64,000 nt of DNA from Hofstenia miamia (Eukaryota; Xenacoelomorpha; Acoela; Hofsteniidae), in NCBI GenBank assembly GCA_900660155.1, contig CABFPE010000098.1, positions 1,560,527 through 1,624,526 of the forward strand, in the 5' to 3' direction. The position numbers were made by a program, and so were the translations under genes. This document shows positions 13,469-24,500 of this stretch, piece after piece; position 1 is the first letter of the stretch; each line of letters starts with the position of its first letter. The notes under the pieces were generated by a model that did not search any database, was not told where the DNA came from, and saw nothing but the letters and a program-made list of their open reading frames with translations.

Positions 13469-15236
13469 ATTGGCCTATAATTTTTAGCAATGAGGGGATC
13501 TCCATTTTTATACAAAGGTGTTATGTCTGACTTTTTCATTATTTCTGGAAATTTGTTTTCAACTATACATTGATTAAATGCAAATGATAGATGTTCATCA
13601 AATATATGTGAAAGAATTTCTTAATGATAAAGTATGGTAAATGAGTGGAACCTGAAGATTTATTAATGTCTAAATTTTGTACAATAGTTTCTAATTCTCT
13701 TAAGGTGGACAGCCTAAATTGAAATGTTGACTTATAATTTGATTGCCTAATTTCTGATAGAGAAGGTTTGGGAAAATTTAAGTTACCTAATTCTTTAAAT
13801 GTCTGATTTAAATGATTTAGTATCCTTTTTTTATTGGTAAAAATTTTATTATCAACATTAATCTCTGAAATGTCATTATTGATCCCATTTGATTTTCCAA
13901 TAAAACAGTTTAGAAATTTCCACTTTTCAAATTTTCAAAAAATTGACATTGTTTTAAAGCTAAATTTTTAGTATGTAAGTCCTTAATTAATTTCATTGAT
14001 CTTTCATAATTAGTCCAATTTATTTCAGTCAGATCAGCTTTAGATAGTTCAAAGAGTTTCTGCTTTATGTTTACAGTATTCTTAATTACTTGATTATCAG
14101 TTGTGCTTAAATTAAATTGTCATGATTTATTAACTACTCAGCAGGTTTTCAGTGGTGCTACTTGGTTTAGGGCTTGATTGATCTGTGCTGCTATGTAATT
14201 TAGCATGTGGAAACCAGAATTTAGAGTAAAAATATAGTTGAATGGAACATTTTTAAGTAAATATTCCATCATCTCATCTGAATAATTTTAGAAATCCCTA
14301 AAAAAAATCAGTTTAAATTTAGGAAGCTTAACTTGAATCTTACTAGTATAAATACAGAGTGCATGATCACTGAAGGATTCAAGGATATAAGTCCTATATA
14401 TAGTTTCCACATTGCTTAAAAAATAATCAATTAATGTTGTTTTATGAGTGAGAGTTTGAGTGTTTTTAAATTATAAATAGTGCATAATTCTTTCAATGAT
14501 TTTTCTTCATAAAAATTAAAATAGTTGATGTTAAAGTCATCTAATATATATAGTGAGTAATTATTTTGAGGAATATCTGAAATTTCATTGCATTTATACC
14601 TTATATACTCTACAAGAAAGTTTTTATTTAGATTATAAATAACATTAATTAATTCATTTTCTGAAGAATTTTTAGGTGATTTAATTTTGATCCATAAAGA
14701 TTCAAAAACAGATTCAAGATTTTTTTTTGTATTGGATTTAATTCTTTTGGTACAATAATCACAAAACCACCATCTCTACTATCCCTATTTTTAACAAAAA
14801 TATCAAAGATTGTGGGGTTTGGATTGAACAAATTTGGATTAATTTCATTGTTTAACCAAGTTTCTGTAATAAGATAATTGAATTTGAACCAAATTGAGTT
14901 GCAATTTTAAGAAAGTGATTTCTATTTGAATTCAGACTTCTGGTGTTCAAATAAACATACTTAAAATTGTCTTTATAAGGATTTGTTAAATTTTCAAGAT
15001 TACATTCATCTAAGATTGGGCCAGGATTTAATTCTATATCTCCTGCTAGAATTATTATAAAAGTAATTATGGATGAAAGTAAGAAAATTTTTGCTAAATA
15101 TTAGTGATAATTCATAGTAGTGTTGATAATAAAATTTGCGTATTTATGTGTGGATGTCTCATGTGTATATAATATAATTTTACATTTTTAAGGAGTAATA
15201 CAAATAAAAATAGTGTTTTCCAAAAGTTTACCTTAT

Positions 15237-16295
15237 TCATTGGAATAGCTGACAGTGTAGGGTGGGGTGAAAAGCAGGTGTAAGCAGTAGAGCATGGTGT
15301 GTATTGTTGGATGCTGCTTTGGCATACAAAATTTTGGGTTGATGCAATGAACCATAGTGATTTGGATGAGTTGACAGTGGGTGAAAGTAGTTTCTTAGAT
15401 TGCAGATGAAGACTGAGAGACCTTTGCAAGATAAGTGAATACCATCATGAGCAAGAAGAGTGCAAATTGATTGAACATGGTGAAAGAAGGAAATGATCAA
15501 AGACTGGAATGACACTAAGACATCATTGAGAGAAACTTCTTAGGATTTGATTACATTGTTGGATTGCAAAGTTCTTTGAGAGATTATGATCATCACAGAC
15601 ATGGGTGATTTCAAAAAGGTAGATGTGATAAGCTGTGAATTTCTTCTTGACTTCTGTGATAATGTTTTGTAGCTTTTGGCAGAATATGTTAGGATTGCAC
15701 TTGAGTGCATCAATTAGACCAGTGTTGAGCATCACAGTGTTGATGTGAGTACTTTCATATTGCTTGATTTTTTGTGTTAGAGCTGAGGTGCTACTTCCTG
15801 GATATGAGTGAATGGTTGTGATATGATTTTGAAGGAGATGACATGAACAAGCATATTTGAGGATGCTGCTTCCTATGATAAGTGTAGTTGTTCCATTCTT
15901 AATCTTCTTTATTTGTGGTTTTGCATTTTCTTTTGCTAGTTTTTGTGGTGCAGGTGATATATTCAGAAATGAAAAGAGTTTGGGCAATGAAGGAACATTT
16001 GGTGATGCAATGGTGATTTCTTTTTGAGGTGTTGGTGCAGGGGCAACTTTTCCAGTGTTTTATTGGCATTTGCTGCTGAAGATAGGGTTGATTTAAAAAG
16101 ATGCTTTGGCAGTGTTTCTTGGTTTAGGCAGGTGAACATTTGATGTAGCAGTGTTTTCTTTTTATGTGTTATTAAAGCACTTGCTTCATCCAGGGTCACA
16201 GTGCCACCAAACAGTGAGCTGTGAATCACATCTGTGAGAGCAGGGGAAACCTGACCATCCTTTGTGAGAGCTGACATAATATTACAATATAACAA
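15237..16295 (-). CDS. LINE ORF1 with SGNH (esterase-like) domain, broken
   Basis: The order of conserved blocks fits the SGNH hydrolase fold seen in ORF1 of many CR1 elements: LIIGSSILKYA near 15880 (the usual GDS nucleophile block, here GSS), HSYPGSSTSALTQKI near 15790, NTGLIDALKCNP near 15710 (usually GTND), and DGIHLSCKGLSVF near 15440, which holds the catalytic Asp-x-x-His. The frame shifts between the upstream part (15963-16295), the middle (15523-15987) and the end (15237-15515), so it is no longer one reading frame. The family is thought to assist retrotransposition, with lipid esterase activity shown for some members. Its position directly 5' of the endonuclease-RT frame supports one element. 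Confidence 0.7.
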
Positions 16296-16299
16296 AAAA

Positions 16300-17345
16300 C
16301 ATGGATTCAGAATTACCAGTTTACCAAGTTTATTGCTAATTAAATTAATGATATCTTTTAAAGAACTGGAATCCTTTCCATGATGTAGAACCTATTGTAG
16401 GGATATATTGTTTAAGGAGGTAGTTATTAATTTGATTTTTAAATTTAAATAACTTTTTGATTCACTTTCTTTCAATTGGTAAGTTATTCCATAGATCAAC
16501 TGTTGAGTTTAAAATTGAATTTTTAAGAAAATGCTTCTTAAACTTCACTTTACTGAATTTGGATGTCCTCAAATGATAAGTTGAACATGCATATAGGGGA
16601 AATTGCAGCTTACTATAAGGTGAGCATTGGTTTGAGATATCCTAAAATTTCATTAATGAAAAGTATCTTATGAAAAAAGAAGCATCATTAATACAATATA
16701 AACATTTTCCATTCTTAGTAGAATAATTTTTGTCATAAACATTAGCTGCCCATTTGATTTGTGAATCAATTTTATTTATTAATGAGTGGTTTATGTTATT
16801 AAATAAGATATTACAGTATCTGTAATGACTTAATACTAGAGAGTTAACTAACAATAATTTCATTTTGGCATTTATAAAATTGTCTTGTGCACAATAGTTT
16901 TAATTCCCATTGCCATTTTGTGTAACACTATGTGTATGTGATTTGAATAGTTTAATTTATTGTCAAATGTTACTCCAAGATATGAAAGTTTCAACTTGAG
17001 CAATTTTTGACCCTGAAAAATTTAAAATATATGATTGATGATCTTTATTAAATTGAGACATAACACAGAATTCTGTTTCAGTGGGATTTACAGTTAAATT
17101 AAGAATATTGAAGTATCTTAGCAATTGAGATAGATTTTTTTCTAATTTACTAATCTAGGTTTCTATTTGATAATCATATGTATATATACATGTATCATCA
17201 GCATACTGTACTATTCTGCAATAATTGCTTAAACTGCAATTTTAATCATTAACATAAAACAAAAAACAGAGGTCCTAAAATCATACCTTGTGAAACACCT
17301 TTGTAAGTTTTACCCCAGTTAGAAAATATACCATTTACTTTGACT
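16300..17345 (-). mobile_element. Truncated LINE reverse transcriptase, 3' half
   Basis: A second non-LTR element lies in the same orientation directly upstream of the CR1-like one. Translated blocks include GVSQGMILGPLFF near 17290, the catalytic QYADDT near 17205, a NLTVNPTETEFCV block near 17080, and the post-RT segment NSLVLSHYRYCNILFNN (16642-16863). The endonuclease and amino half of RT are missing, as is usual for 5'-truncated LINE insertions. Stops and frameshifts are present. Confidence 0.7.
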
Positions 17346-17447
17346 CTTATAATTATGAATTGAAATAAAATATTGGTGACACAGCAAATTATTTTTGCAA
17401 AAACAAGTAGAATGAAATTGCTTGTAAGGTCTTCCTTCTAGCACAGT

Positions 17448-17635
17448 GAAATTCAGTTGGTAATTTTTTTCATTCTTGAAAACTTTAAATTTTCGAAATT
17501 TATCTCAAATCCTTCCAAGATTATTATTTATTGGACACATTTCCCTTATAAAAATTACTGCAAGTGTCCATTCTGAAAGAAATTTGGAAGATTTGAGATT
17601 TTAAAGAATGAAAAAAAGTGCCAACCATGAAATTC
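17448..17635. repeat. Large imperfect inverted repeat (hairpin)
   Basis: Arms 17448-17538 and 17564-17635 are inverted copies. They start at GAAATTCA/TGAAATTC, pass through TTTTTTTCATTCTT and ATCTCAAATC-TTCCAA, and close at TTGGACAC/GTGTCCA around a 25-bp loop. It could be a fold-back or MITE-type element. No flanking target duplication was identified. Confidence 0.65.
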
Positions 17636-18779
17636 ATTTCAAAATTTTATGATGCAATTGATGTACATTAACTTGATTAATTACAAATTATTACTCACTC
17701 TCTCACTAGTTTTCTAATGTGCAGTTGCCTGTTTTATCAATCAAAGGAAAATTTTGACTGTCTCTGTTATCATATCCAAAAAGCATTCAACTTATATGAA
17801 CACAATTTGCATAACATTGGCTTTAAAGAAGAAAACCTTACAAATGAACAAATGATTACTTTTATTGAATCTCTTAATGTAGAAAGGAAACAATGTTTTG
17901 GGCATGTGATGGAATGAACTGTGAGTTTTTAAGTTGATTAATCTCTCAACCCAAGGAAAATTTAGTTGATCATGGCTACCAATATCCACAAATTATGGGA
18001 AATTCTACAGAGTGTATAAAGGACTAATATAAATTTTCATGTTGACTGAACATTCAACACCCAGGTATATTATTATTATCACCATTTACTATAAATAATC
18101 AATGTAAATTTAGAAAGTTTGTTGTGAAACCATTGTAGCTAGTAATATTAATTAATCACTTTGTTTCTTCTCATCTACTTTATTAGCAATATTTTTAAAA
18201 ATAAAAACTGGTACATGTACAAAAAAGATACACACTTTTTTGACTTAAACTAAATTATACATATTGATTTTTGCTATTTTGAATATTTTGCATTAATTGC
18301 TTTGGTTTAAATTTTTAAACTTGCAATTGACTGAATGGAATTATTTATACATAATATTCTTTAGCTAACAACTAAATTATGAATGTTGAATTATTAAAAC
18401 TCAAATTGTTTAAATCACTTTTGTTTAATTTCTTATTTTTAGCTAACAAGGCAAATTAATAGACATTGTTTTTGCTATGTATAATATTACTTTAATAATA
18501 ATAATAATATTTTTTTAATAATAATAATATTTTATTTTTAAAATCCTCTGTATATTAAATCAGTATACAAATAAAGTGCTAAGCACTTATTAAGATTTTA
18601 AAAATAGATTTTTTTGTTTTTTTCTCTTTTAACTACCATGTGCCTGTATTTTTGTGTGTGAATAATACACTATTTACAAACATTTATACATTTAGAATGG
18701 TGAGCACATCATGGAGCTTACTAATGTAACAATTGGAAATCATATCTATCAATGGAAAAAATTGTCAACAACTATGAAT
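17636..18779. other. AT-rich non-coding stretch with AAT microsatellite
   Basis: Interrupted (AAT)n runs lie at about 18493-18531. A short plus-strand frame at 17717-17917 has no recognised domain and was not accepted as a gene. Confidence 0.4.
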
Positions 18780-19060
18780 AGTGAATGTGTTATCATATTT
18801 ACACATTAAAGTTACAAAAGCAGAAAACCCATGTAATGTATACTCCCATGCAAAGTCATAAACCAAATAAAGTGAAAAACATGCAAAAGTTGACAAAGAA
18901 GTGAAAGCAAAAAATTCATGTAATGTATGCAGCCATGCAAAGTCATAAACCAAATAAAGTGAGAAATGTGTAAAGTCAAGAAAAGATGCATCAGTCTACA
19001 AACATGTACAACCTGAAAAATCATGTGCAAAACTGTCAAAAGGTGTAACAGTCTACAATG
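18780..19060. repeat. Tandem repeat, 87-bp unit
   Basis: CATGCAAAGTCATAAACCAA occurs at 18847 and 18934, embedded in a longer unit that begins CATGTAATGTAT. A looser third copy follows near 19015. The open frames seen across it are repeat by-products. Confidence 0.7.
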
Positions 19061-19309
19061 TGTATAGTCATGAAAAACATGTATACACCAAAAGAAATGA
19101 AAATGAGAAGAAGTGTAAGTCTATATTTCATGTTTGTAATGTTAACTCACTTTTATGTATAACCCTGTGTTTACTCTTTATGAAAATGTAGCTTGCTTTC
19201 ATTGTGTATTGTGCTTGTAATGTTTAAGTATAATGAATATTTTTCCCATTTTTTGAAAAGTGAATCAAACATGGATTTTTTTTACAATGAAATAGCAGTA
19301 TATTTGAAA

Positions 19310-19565
19310 ATATAATATGGATTTTTACATGTAATACCAAATTCCAAAAAATGTGTTAAACAATGTACATTGGTCATGTTAACAATCAAAATATATGGAC
19401 AATTTTTATGGATGGATTTGACGTCAATAATGACAGGGTCTCTGAGAGGGCAGTGTACTTTGAAAACAATATGCAGTATTTTACATGTAATTTAAGATCC
19501 CTAAAAACATGTTAAACATTGTACATATACATTGTAAGCAGTCAAAATACATGGGAAATTAGTCA
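19310..19565. repeat. Diverged direct repeat, period about 150 bp
   Basis: TTTTACATGTAAT, then CCxAAAAAxATGTTAAACA and TACATTG, then CAATCAAAATA or CAGTCAAAATA recur near 19323 and 19478. The copies are diverged. Confidence 0.5.
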
Positions 19566-19789
19566 TCAAAACATAGTGTGAAAGTATTTATGTTTAATAA
19601 CACATGTAAACTTAGTAAAATGTGGTATAGCAACATGTAATATAAATCAGTAAAAGAATCAACCTGTAAATGTCACAAAGCAGTGAATCACTAATTAAAA
19701 TGCTCCTTGAAATCCATTAGTCAGCAAACTTAATAATGTCAAGTGCATGATGTCCCTAATTAATCCACTCCTTGATATTAGTGAGTCAT

Positions 19790-20430
19790 CAAAGTGTTGC
19801 AAGAACTTCAGGGTGTCCCAATGTAATGGGCCCTTGCTTATTATAACTACTCATGCTTTAAAATGAATTTATACACATTGATTTCTGATATGTTGAATAT
19901 CTTATTTAATCATATGCATTTTTAATTTCCTATTTTTATAACTAGTAACTTATTGAAACTAAATTATACACATTGATTTTCACCTTTGTTGGGCCATTTA
20001 GATGATATTAACTGAATATATATTAATTTTTTAAATAGTAGACTTTATAACATGGCTAAATGATTTTATAAGCATGTTTTTCACTATATTCACCAATAAA
20101 TTATTAGTTTGTAATTTTCTCAAACTTCTTTGTGATCTGTCATTTAAGTACCTTGTGCCTCATTTTTGCATGTGAATAATACACTATTTACTATCCATTT
20201 ATATGTTTAGAAGGTGAGTTCAATGTGGGTGTTGATTTGGATGGATGGGTTAATGCCTTCATATTTTATGTACACATAAGCTAGTATGTGATGAATCAAC
20301 TGGAAAATGTTCTCATTTCTATGGCAACTGCAGTACAAGTAGAAAGTGGAAAATGAAATCATACACTAAAAGTAGTTAAGAAGGCCAAGACCCCATCTCA
20401 ATGGGGCACCCTGAAGTTCTGATAACACCC
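19790..20430. mobile_element. MITE-like element with about 45-bp imperfect terminal inverted repeats
   Basis: The left end (19791-19840) and the reverse complement of the right end (20381-20430) share AGAACTTCAGGGTG, then CCCA and ATGGG. They match at most positions over about 45 bp, and no coding region lies between them. This fits a non-autonomous DNA transposon of about 0.63 kb. The superfamily is not clear and no convincing target duplication was seen. Confidence 0.5.
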
Positions 20431-20474
20431 ATGACTATTTGCCATATGGAAATGAAGTGATTCTATTGGACGCC

Positions 20475-20760
20475 ATTTAGTGATAAAATATTTTTGACAA
20501 AATAAAATTGAGCGAAATAATTTTTTGACAAAGTTTTATATTTGATTGATAGGATTTTGCCAAAGTGATATAAGTGATGACAAGAAATGTTTTTGACAAT
20601 ATTAGATTGAGCATAATAATTTTTTGATGAAGTTTTATATTTGATTGCTAAGATTTTGGCAAAGTGATATAATTGAAGACCATAAATGTTCTTGACAAAA
20701 CTAAATTGAGCAAATTAATTTTTTGAAAAGTTTTTATTTTTTAGGCAAACTGATGCATTT
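20475..20760. repeat. Tandem repeat, 99-bp unit, nearly three copies
   Basis: The T6G block that follows AAATAA or TTAA recurs at 20521, 20620 and 20719, with exact 99-bp spacing. Each unit contains TTTTTGACAA, TTGAGC and AAGTTTTATATTTGATTG or variants. Confidence 0.8.
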
Positions 20761-21590
20761 GCTTCTGTTAATATGCATGTTCATTGTAACAATGTCTGTA
20801 ATTATGCAACACTCTGCATTAAGGAAAATATTTCATAAATGTAAATGCCAAAACTTGGGTATAACATTTGTATAGAAGTATATTTCAACATGCATTAATA
20901 TTAATCAAATATATAACATGCAAAGTATAAATTGTGCTAAATGTAAAGGCATACATTATAAACCAGCTCTGAGTGATGAAGTTCAGTATTGTGCAATCCT
21001 CAAATTTCCATCTTCATTCTAAAATATGACAGCACTTCCACATTCTCCCAGGAGGTGGCCATCAGAAATGTGTTAAGCCATTTATTTAATGTGGTTGGCT
21101 TTCTCCAGGAGGCCTATTGTTACCATGGACCTAAACACATAGTAAGTTAGTAATAAAATAAAAATTATGCCTGGTAATCACAAGTGTATGTTGAGGGATT
21201 GTAAGAAGAGTGGTGCAATGTTTATTTGATATTTTCAATTTCTTTCCAAATTGAGGTCATCACACCAACATTACCTAAATAGAGTAAAAGTGCAATATAG
21301 TGAAAATAAATACATATACCTTGTAGTTAGTGTATTTGAAACAACCATCTCCTACAAGGCATAAACAACAAATGAGTGCAATTTAAATAAGCTCTTTAAA
21401 TATAACAATTTACAAAATACTTGTTCACAAGTAAAGGCATAAGACAAAATTTATTTACAACATCGCACTACAAGAGTTGATTAAATGAGTTTATCTAAAC
21501 AAATGTAATTAATAGTTTATAGAAAAAGGCATATACAAGTCTCTTTTCTTTTCTCTTCTATTCACTAAGCACAAGTCTTTTTGGGGGAGG
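20761..21590. other. AT-rich non-coding stretch
   Basis: No feature is recognised before the second polymerase fossil. Confidence 0.4.
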
Positions 21591-24500
21591 TCAAGTGTCT
21601 GTATTAGGGGAAGATCTTTTCAAGTGAAAGGAGGACCCAAACTTATTATACAGTGGAATTGTAATATCTAAAAACATGCATGAATATTTTATAAAATAAT
21701 TAATAAGTTTACCTTTATGTCCATATGGCAGACTTTCATATTTATCAACAAGGTAGCATTTATCATCATAAGGTGTAAGAGAAATTTTATTTGTGGTCTG
21801 TACAGCAATTTGGTGATTGTAACTTCTTATGGCTGTCATTGGATGATGAACAATTTCTTTGTTATCCACAATTGATTTGAAGAGATCAAAGTTAATCATC
21901 TCCTTGTCAGCCCCCACAACCCCCTTAGCACTCACCTTCTCATTGCATTTATTATTGGAAACATATTGGACAGAATACATTTTAGACTTTAGTGCAACCA
22001 CCTGGCTGATGACATCACCACTAAGCTCATCTTTAACCTTCAAATATGTTTTTTATTTGTCTTGCATAGTTGGAAAAATCAAAGTGGCTTGATATTGAGA
22101 CTAGATCTTCATATACATTTTGTGTTGTTATTTTGTAAAGAAGGAAGTCAGTATCACTCTTAGGCACTGTGATTTGATTTGCAAATGCTGGCTTCATCAT
22201 TTGGAGCTTAGAAAGGTCTAAAATGGCCTGACCCACATAATTGAGCTTGTTCCACATAATCTCTTTATTTCTTAGCATGACCTGCACTAAATTTTCATTA
22301 ATTATGTATGATGACTTAAATTCTGGCTGTGTTATTAACTTTTCAGCTGCCTCCTGATCCCCCACAAGTTTAGCTCTGCAGTGTTTTCTTAGTGACTCCA
22401 TTGTCTTGCCAAATACTGCATTGGACATGAGCTTATACAAGCTCTTTTCAAAGTCATTTTTAGCTGCCTTCCATTTTGATGTATTTAAGTCAAAATAGGG
22501 CTTTAAAAATGGTGCTTGTTTAAATTGTGGTGCCCTGTGAAACTTGGTGATCTTTAGCCCTTCTTCAATGTAAAATTTCAAAACTTCATAGTGCACCACA
22601 TATCACTCCCTCTTGTAAAATGTTTGGACCAACTTTGCCACTTTACTAGATTTCAGTCCTAATGTCTCTTTAATATTCTTAGTGCAGAGTGACAACTGCT
22701 CATCTCCAACAACCATTTTATGTGGTGCAAGGGGGAAGTCAGAATGGGTGCATTTGTGATCACAAACCTGCAAAACTGAACAGTTGGCTTTCAGTTGTCA
22801 ACATATTCACAATAGCATTCCATTGTTCATCAACCTATTCATGCATTGCACTGGTATTGCACTCAGCATCAACTGGAGCATTAGTACAATCCACCAGTTT
22901 GTCAAATCAGTGTGCATGAAATGCCAACTGATTCACTTTATAGTTGGGTTTGGCTGAAATCAATTAAATTTTATAAAAAGTCAAAAATTGAAGAATTATT
23001 TAATATATGCCCATTTGTAACACCCCATCTATTTGCATAATCTTAAATAATTAGCTAATGAAACAGAAAATTTCAATTTTAATAAGGATTTGTAATAATG
23101 CTTTTCTAGAAATATAAATATATCAATCTGTTATTTATCAAGCATATCATGATATTTTTGATATTTCTGATATTTTAATAGTACAGTAATACAGATTTTT
23201 GTAAAATTTGCATTTTATTTTATGAAACCTATTTGTGACCATCCACAGGAAAAGGGTGTATTAGGGAATTTGAAATGTTTTGAGTAAAATGACCTTGAAA
23301 CTTCCTGTCATTGTAATTGCATTCCTATGGATCTCAGGGGAATGAAATTACATCAGTAAATAGAGCAGGAAACAGGCTTTAAATAGATATATTACACATG
23401 TGCTGAATGTTAAGCTTCTCCAAGTTATCATTGAATTTCTCTAGTGAGGATATTCTCAAAGATGTCAAGTCCAATGCCTTTGGGCAGTTTACCTGCTGTT
23501 GTCAGTTCTACACCTTTGCAAACTGCTAGTACAGTTGATCTAGAAGAAAGTTTCAAAGATATCAGTGAAAATAGAAATCTAATTTAGCAGCTGATTTAAC
23601 TTGTCCAAAACCTAACAAACTAAAGCCTACACAAGCAACTTCAAGCACAGCTGCTACAATTCACCACTGCAGTAACCTTGGAAAAAGAAAGCACACTTGC
23701 ACTCTTTGTAAGGAGTACTTATTTTACTTTTTGGCACACATCCTGTAATACAGGAAGTGTACCAGAAATAACACTTTGTATCATATCTAGTCATTCAATC
23801 CGTATTTGTGTTTTTTGAAATGTGTACCATTTTCTACATATAATTACCTATCTAAATCAATTGGTAACTCAATTTATGAAAAAAATCCCTAATGCACCAT
23901 TTTCTTGTGGATGGTCACATTTATTAATATTTTTTCAAAGTAACTATAGATTTGAGTTCAGCCACTATATTTTTTGTTTAATAACATTGTTTTTTACTCC
24001 TCTAACCAACCAGCTTATAAAAATGTTGTTTGGTACTGTGGAAGTGAAAATGAATCACAGATTTGAATTTATTTAAACTTTCTAAAACCTAATTAATTAA
24101 TATTTAATACAAACTTCGAGTTTTCATTGAAGTAGCAGAGATTGAGTATTTATTATAAATTGGATTAAAGTGATATTGGTTAAAATGCCTTTGTTGCATT
24201 ATATATTTGGGCTCTTGATACAAAATTTTGAAATGCTTACACTGTGCACTGTATGCAAAAAAAATCTATATACATGAAGGTGCTAAATACTATGGTAGAG
24301 GGGAGTGGATCAGGCTGAAAAAAATATTGTTAATGCAAATCACAAATTACTATGAAATAAATTCTATTGTAAAGTGCTTTGAGTCCGAATCAGGGACCTG
24401 ATTATGACATTGCTGGCTGCTGCTCACCAGTGGCTTGTTATCATTATTAAACTATACCTATACACTGCATACCATTTTAGTTGTATATGTATATCATCTG

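Larger units (their letters stand above)
10985..16295 (-). mobile_element. CR1-like LINE, nearly full length, with esterase ORF1
   Basis: A non-LTR retrotransposon reads right to left. ORF1 (16295 to about 15237) carries an SGNH-hydrolase domain. ORF2 (about 15100 to 11250) has an endonuclease (TETWLNN near 14860, RDSRDGGFVI near 14770, a DDFNINYF block near 14540), then reverse transcriptase with KNYRPISI near 13480, LLDLSKAFNSMNF near 12320, STVLGPILF near 12140 and the catalytic FADDT near 12060. The 3' end carries short AGAAT repeats (10986-11000 as read on the plus strand), like the microsatellite tails of CR1 elements. An inner 939 bp is duplicated around the N at 12529, so the true length is near 4.4 kb. 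ORF2 has stops and frame changes, so the copy is dead. The clade is inferred from domain order and tail. Confidence 0.8.
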
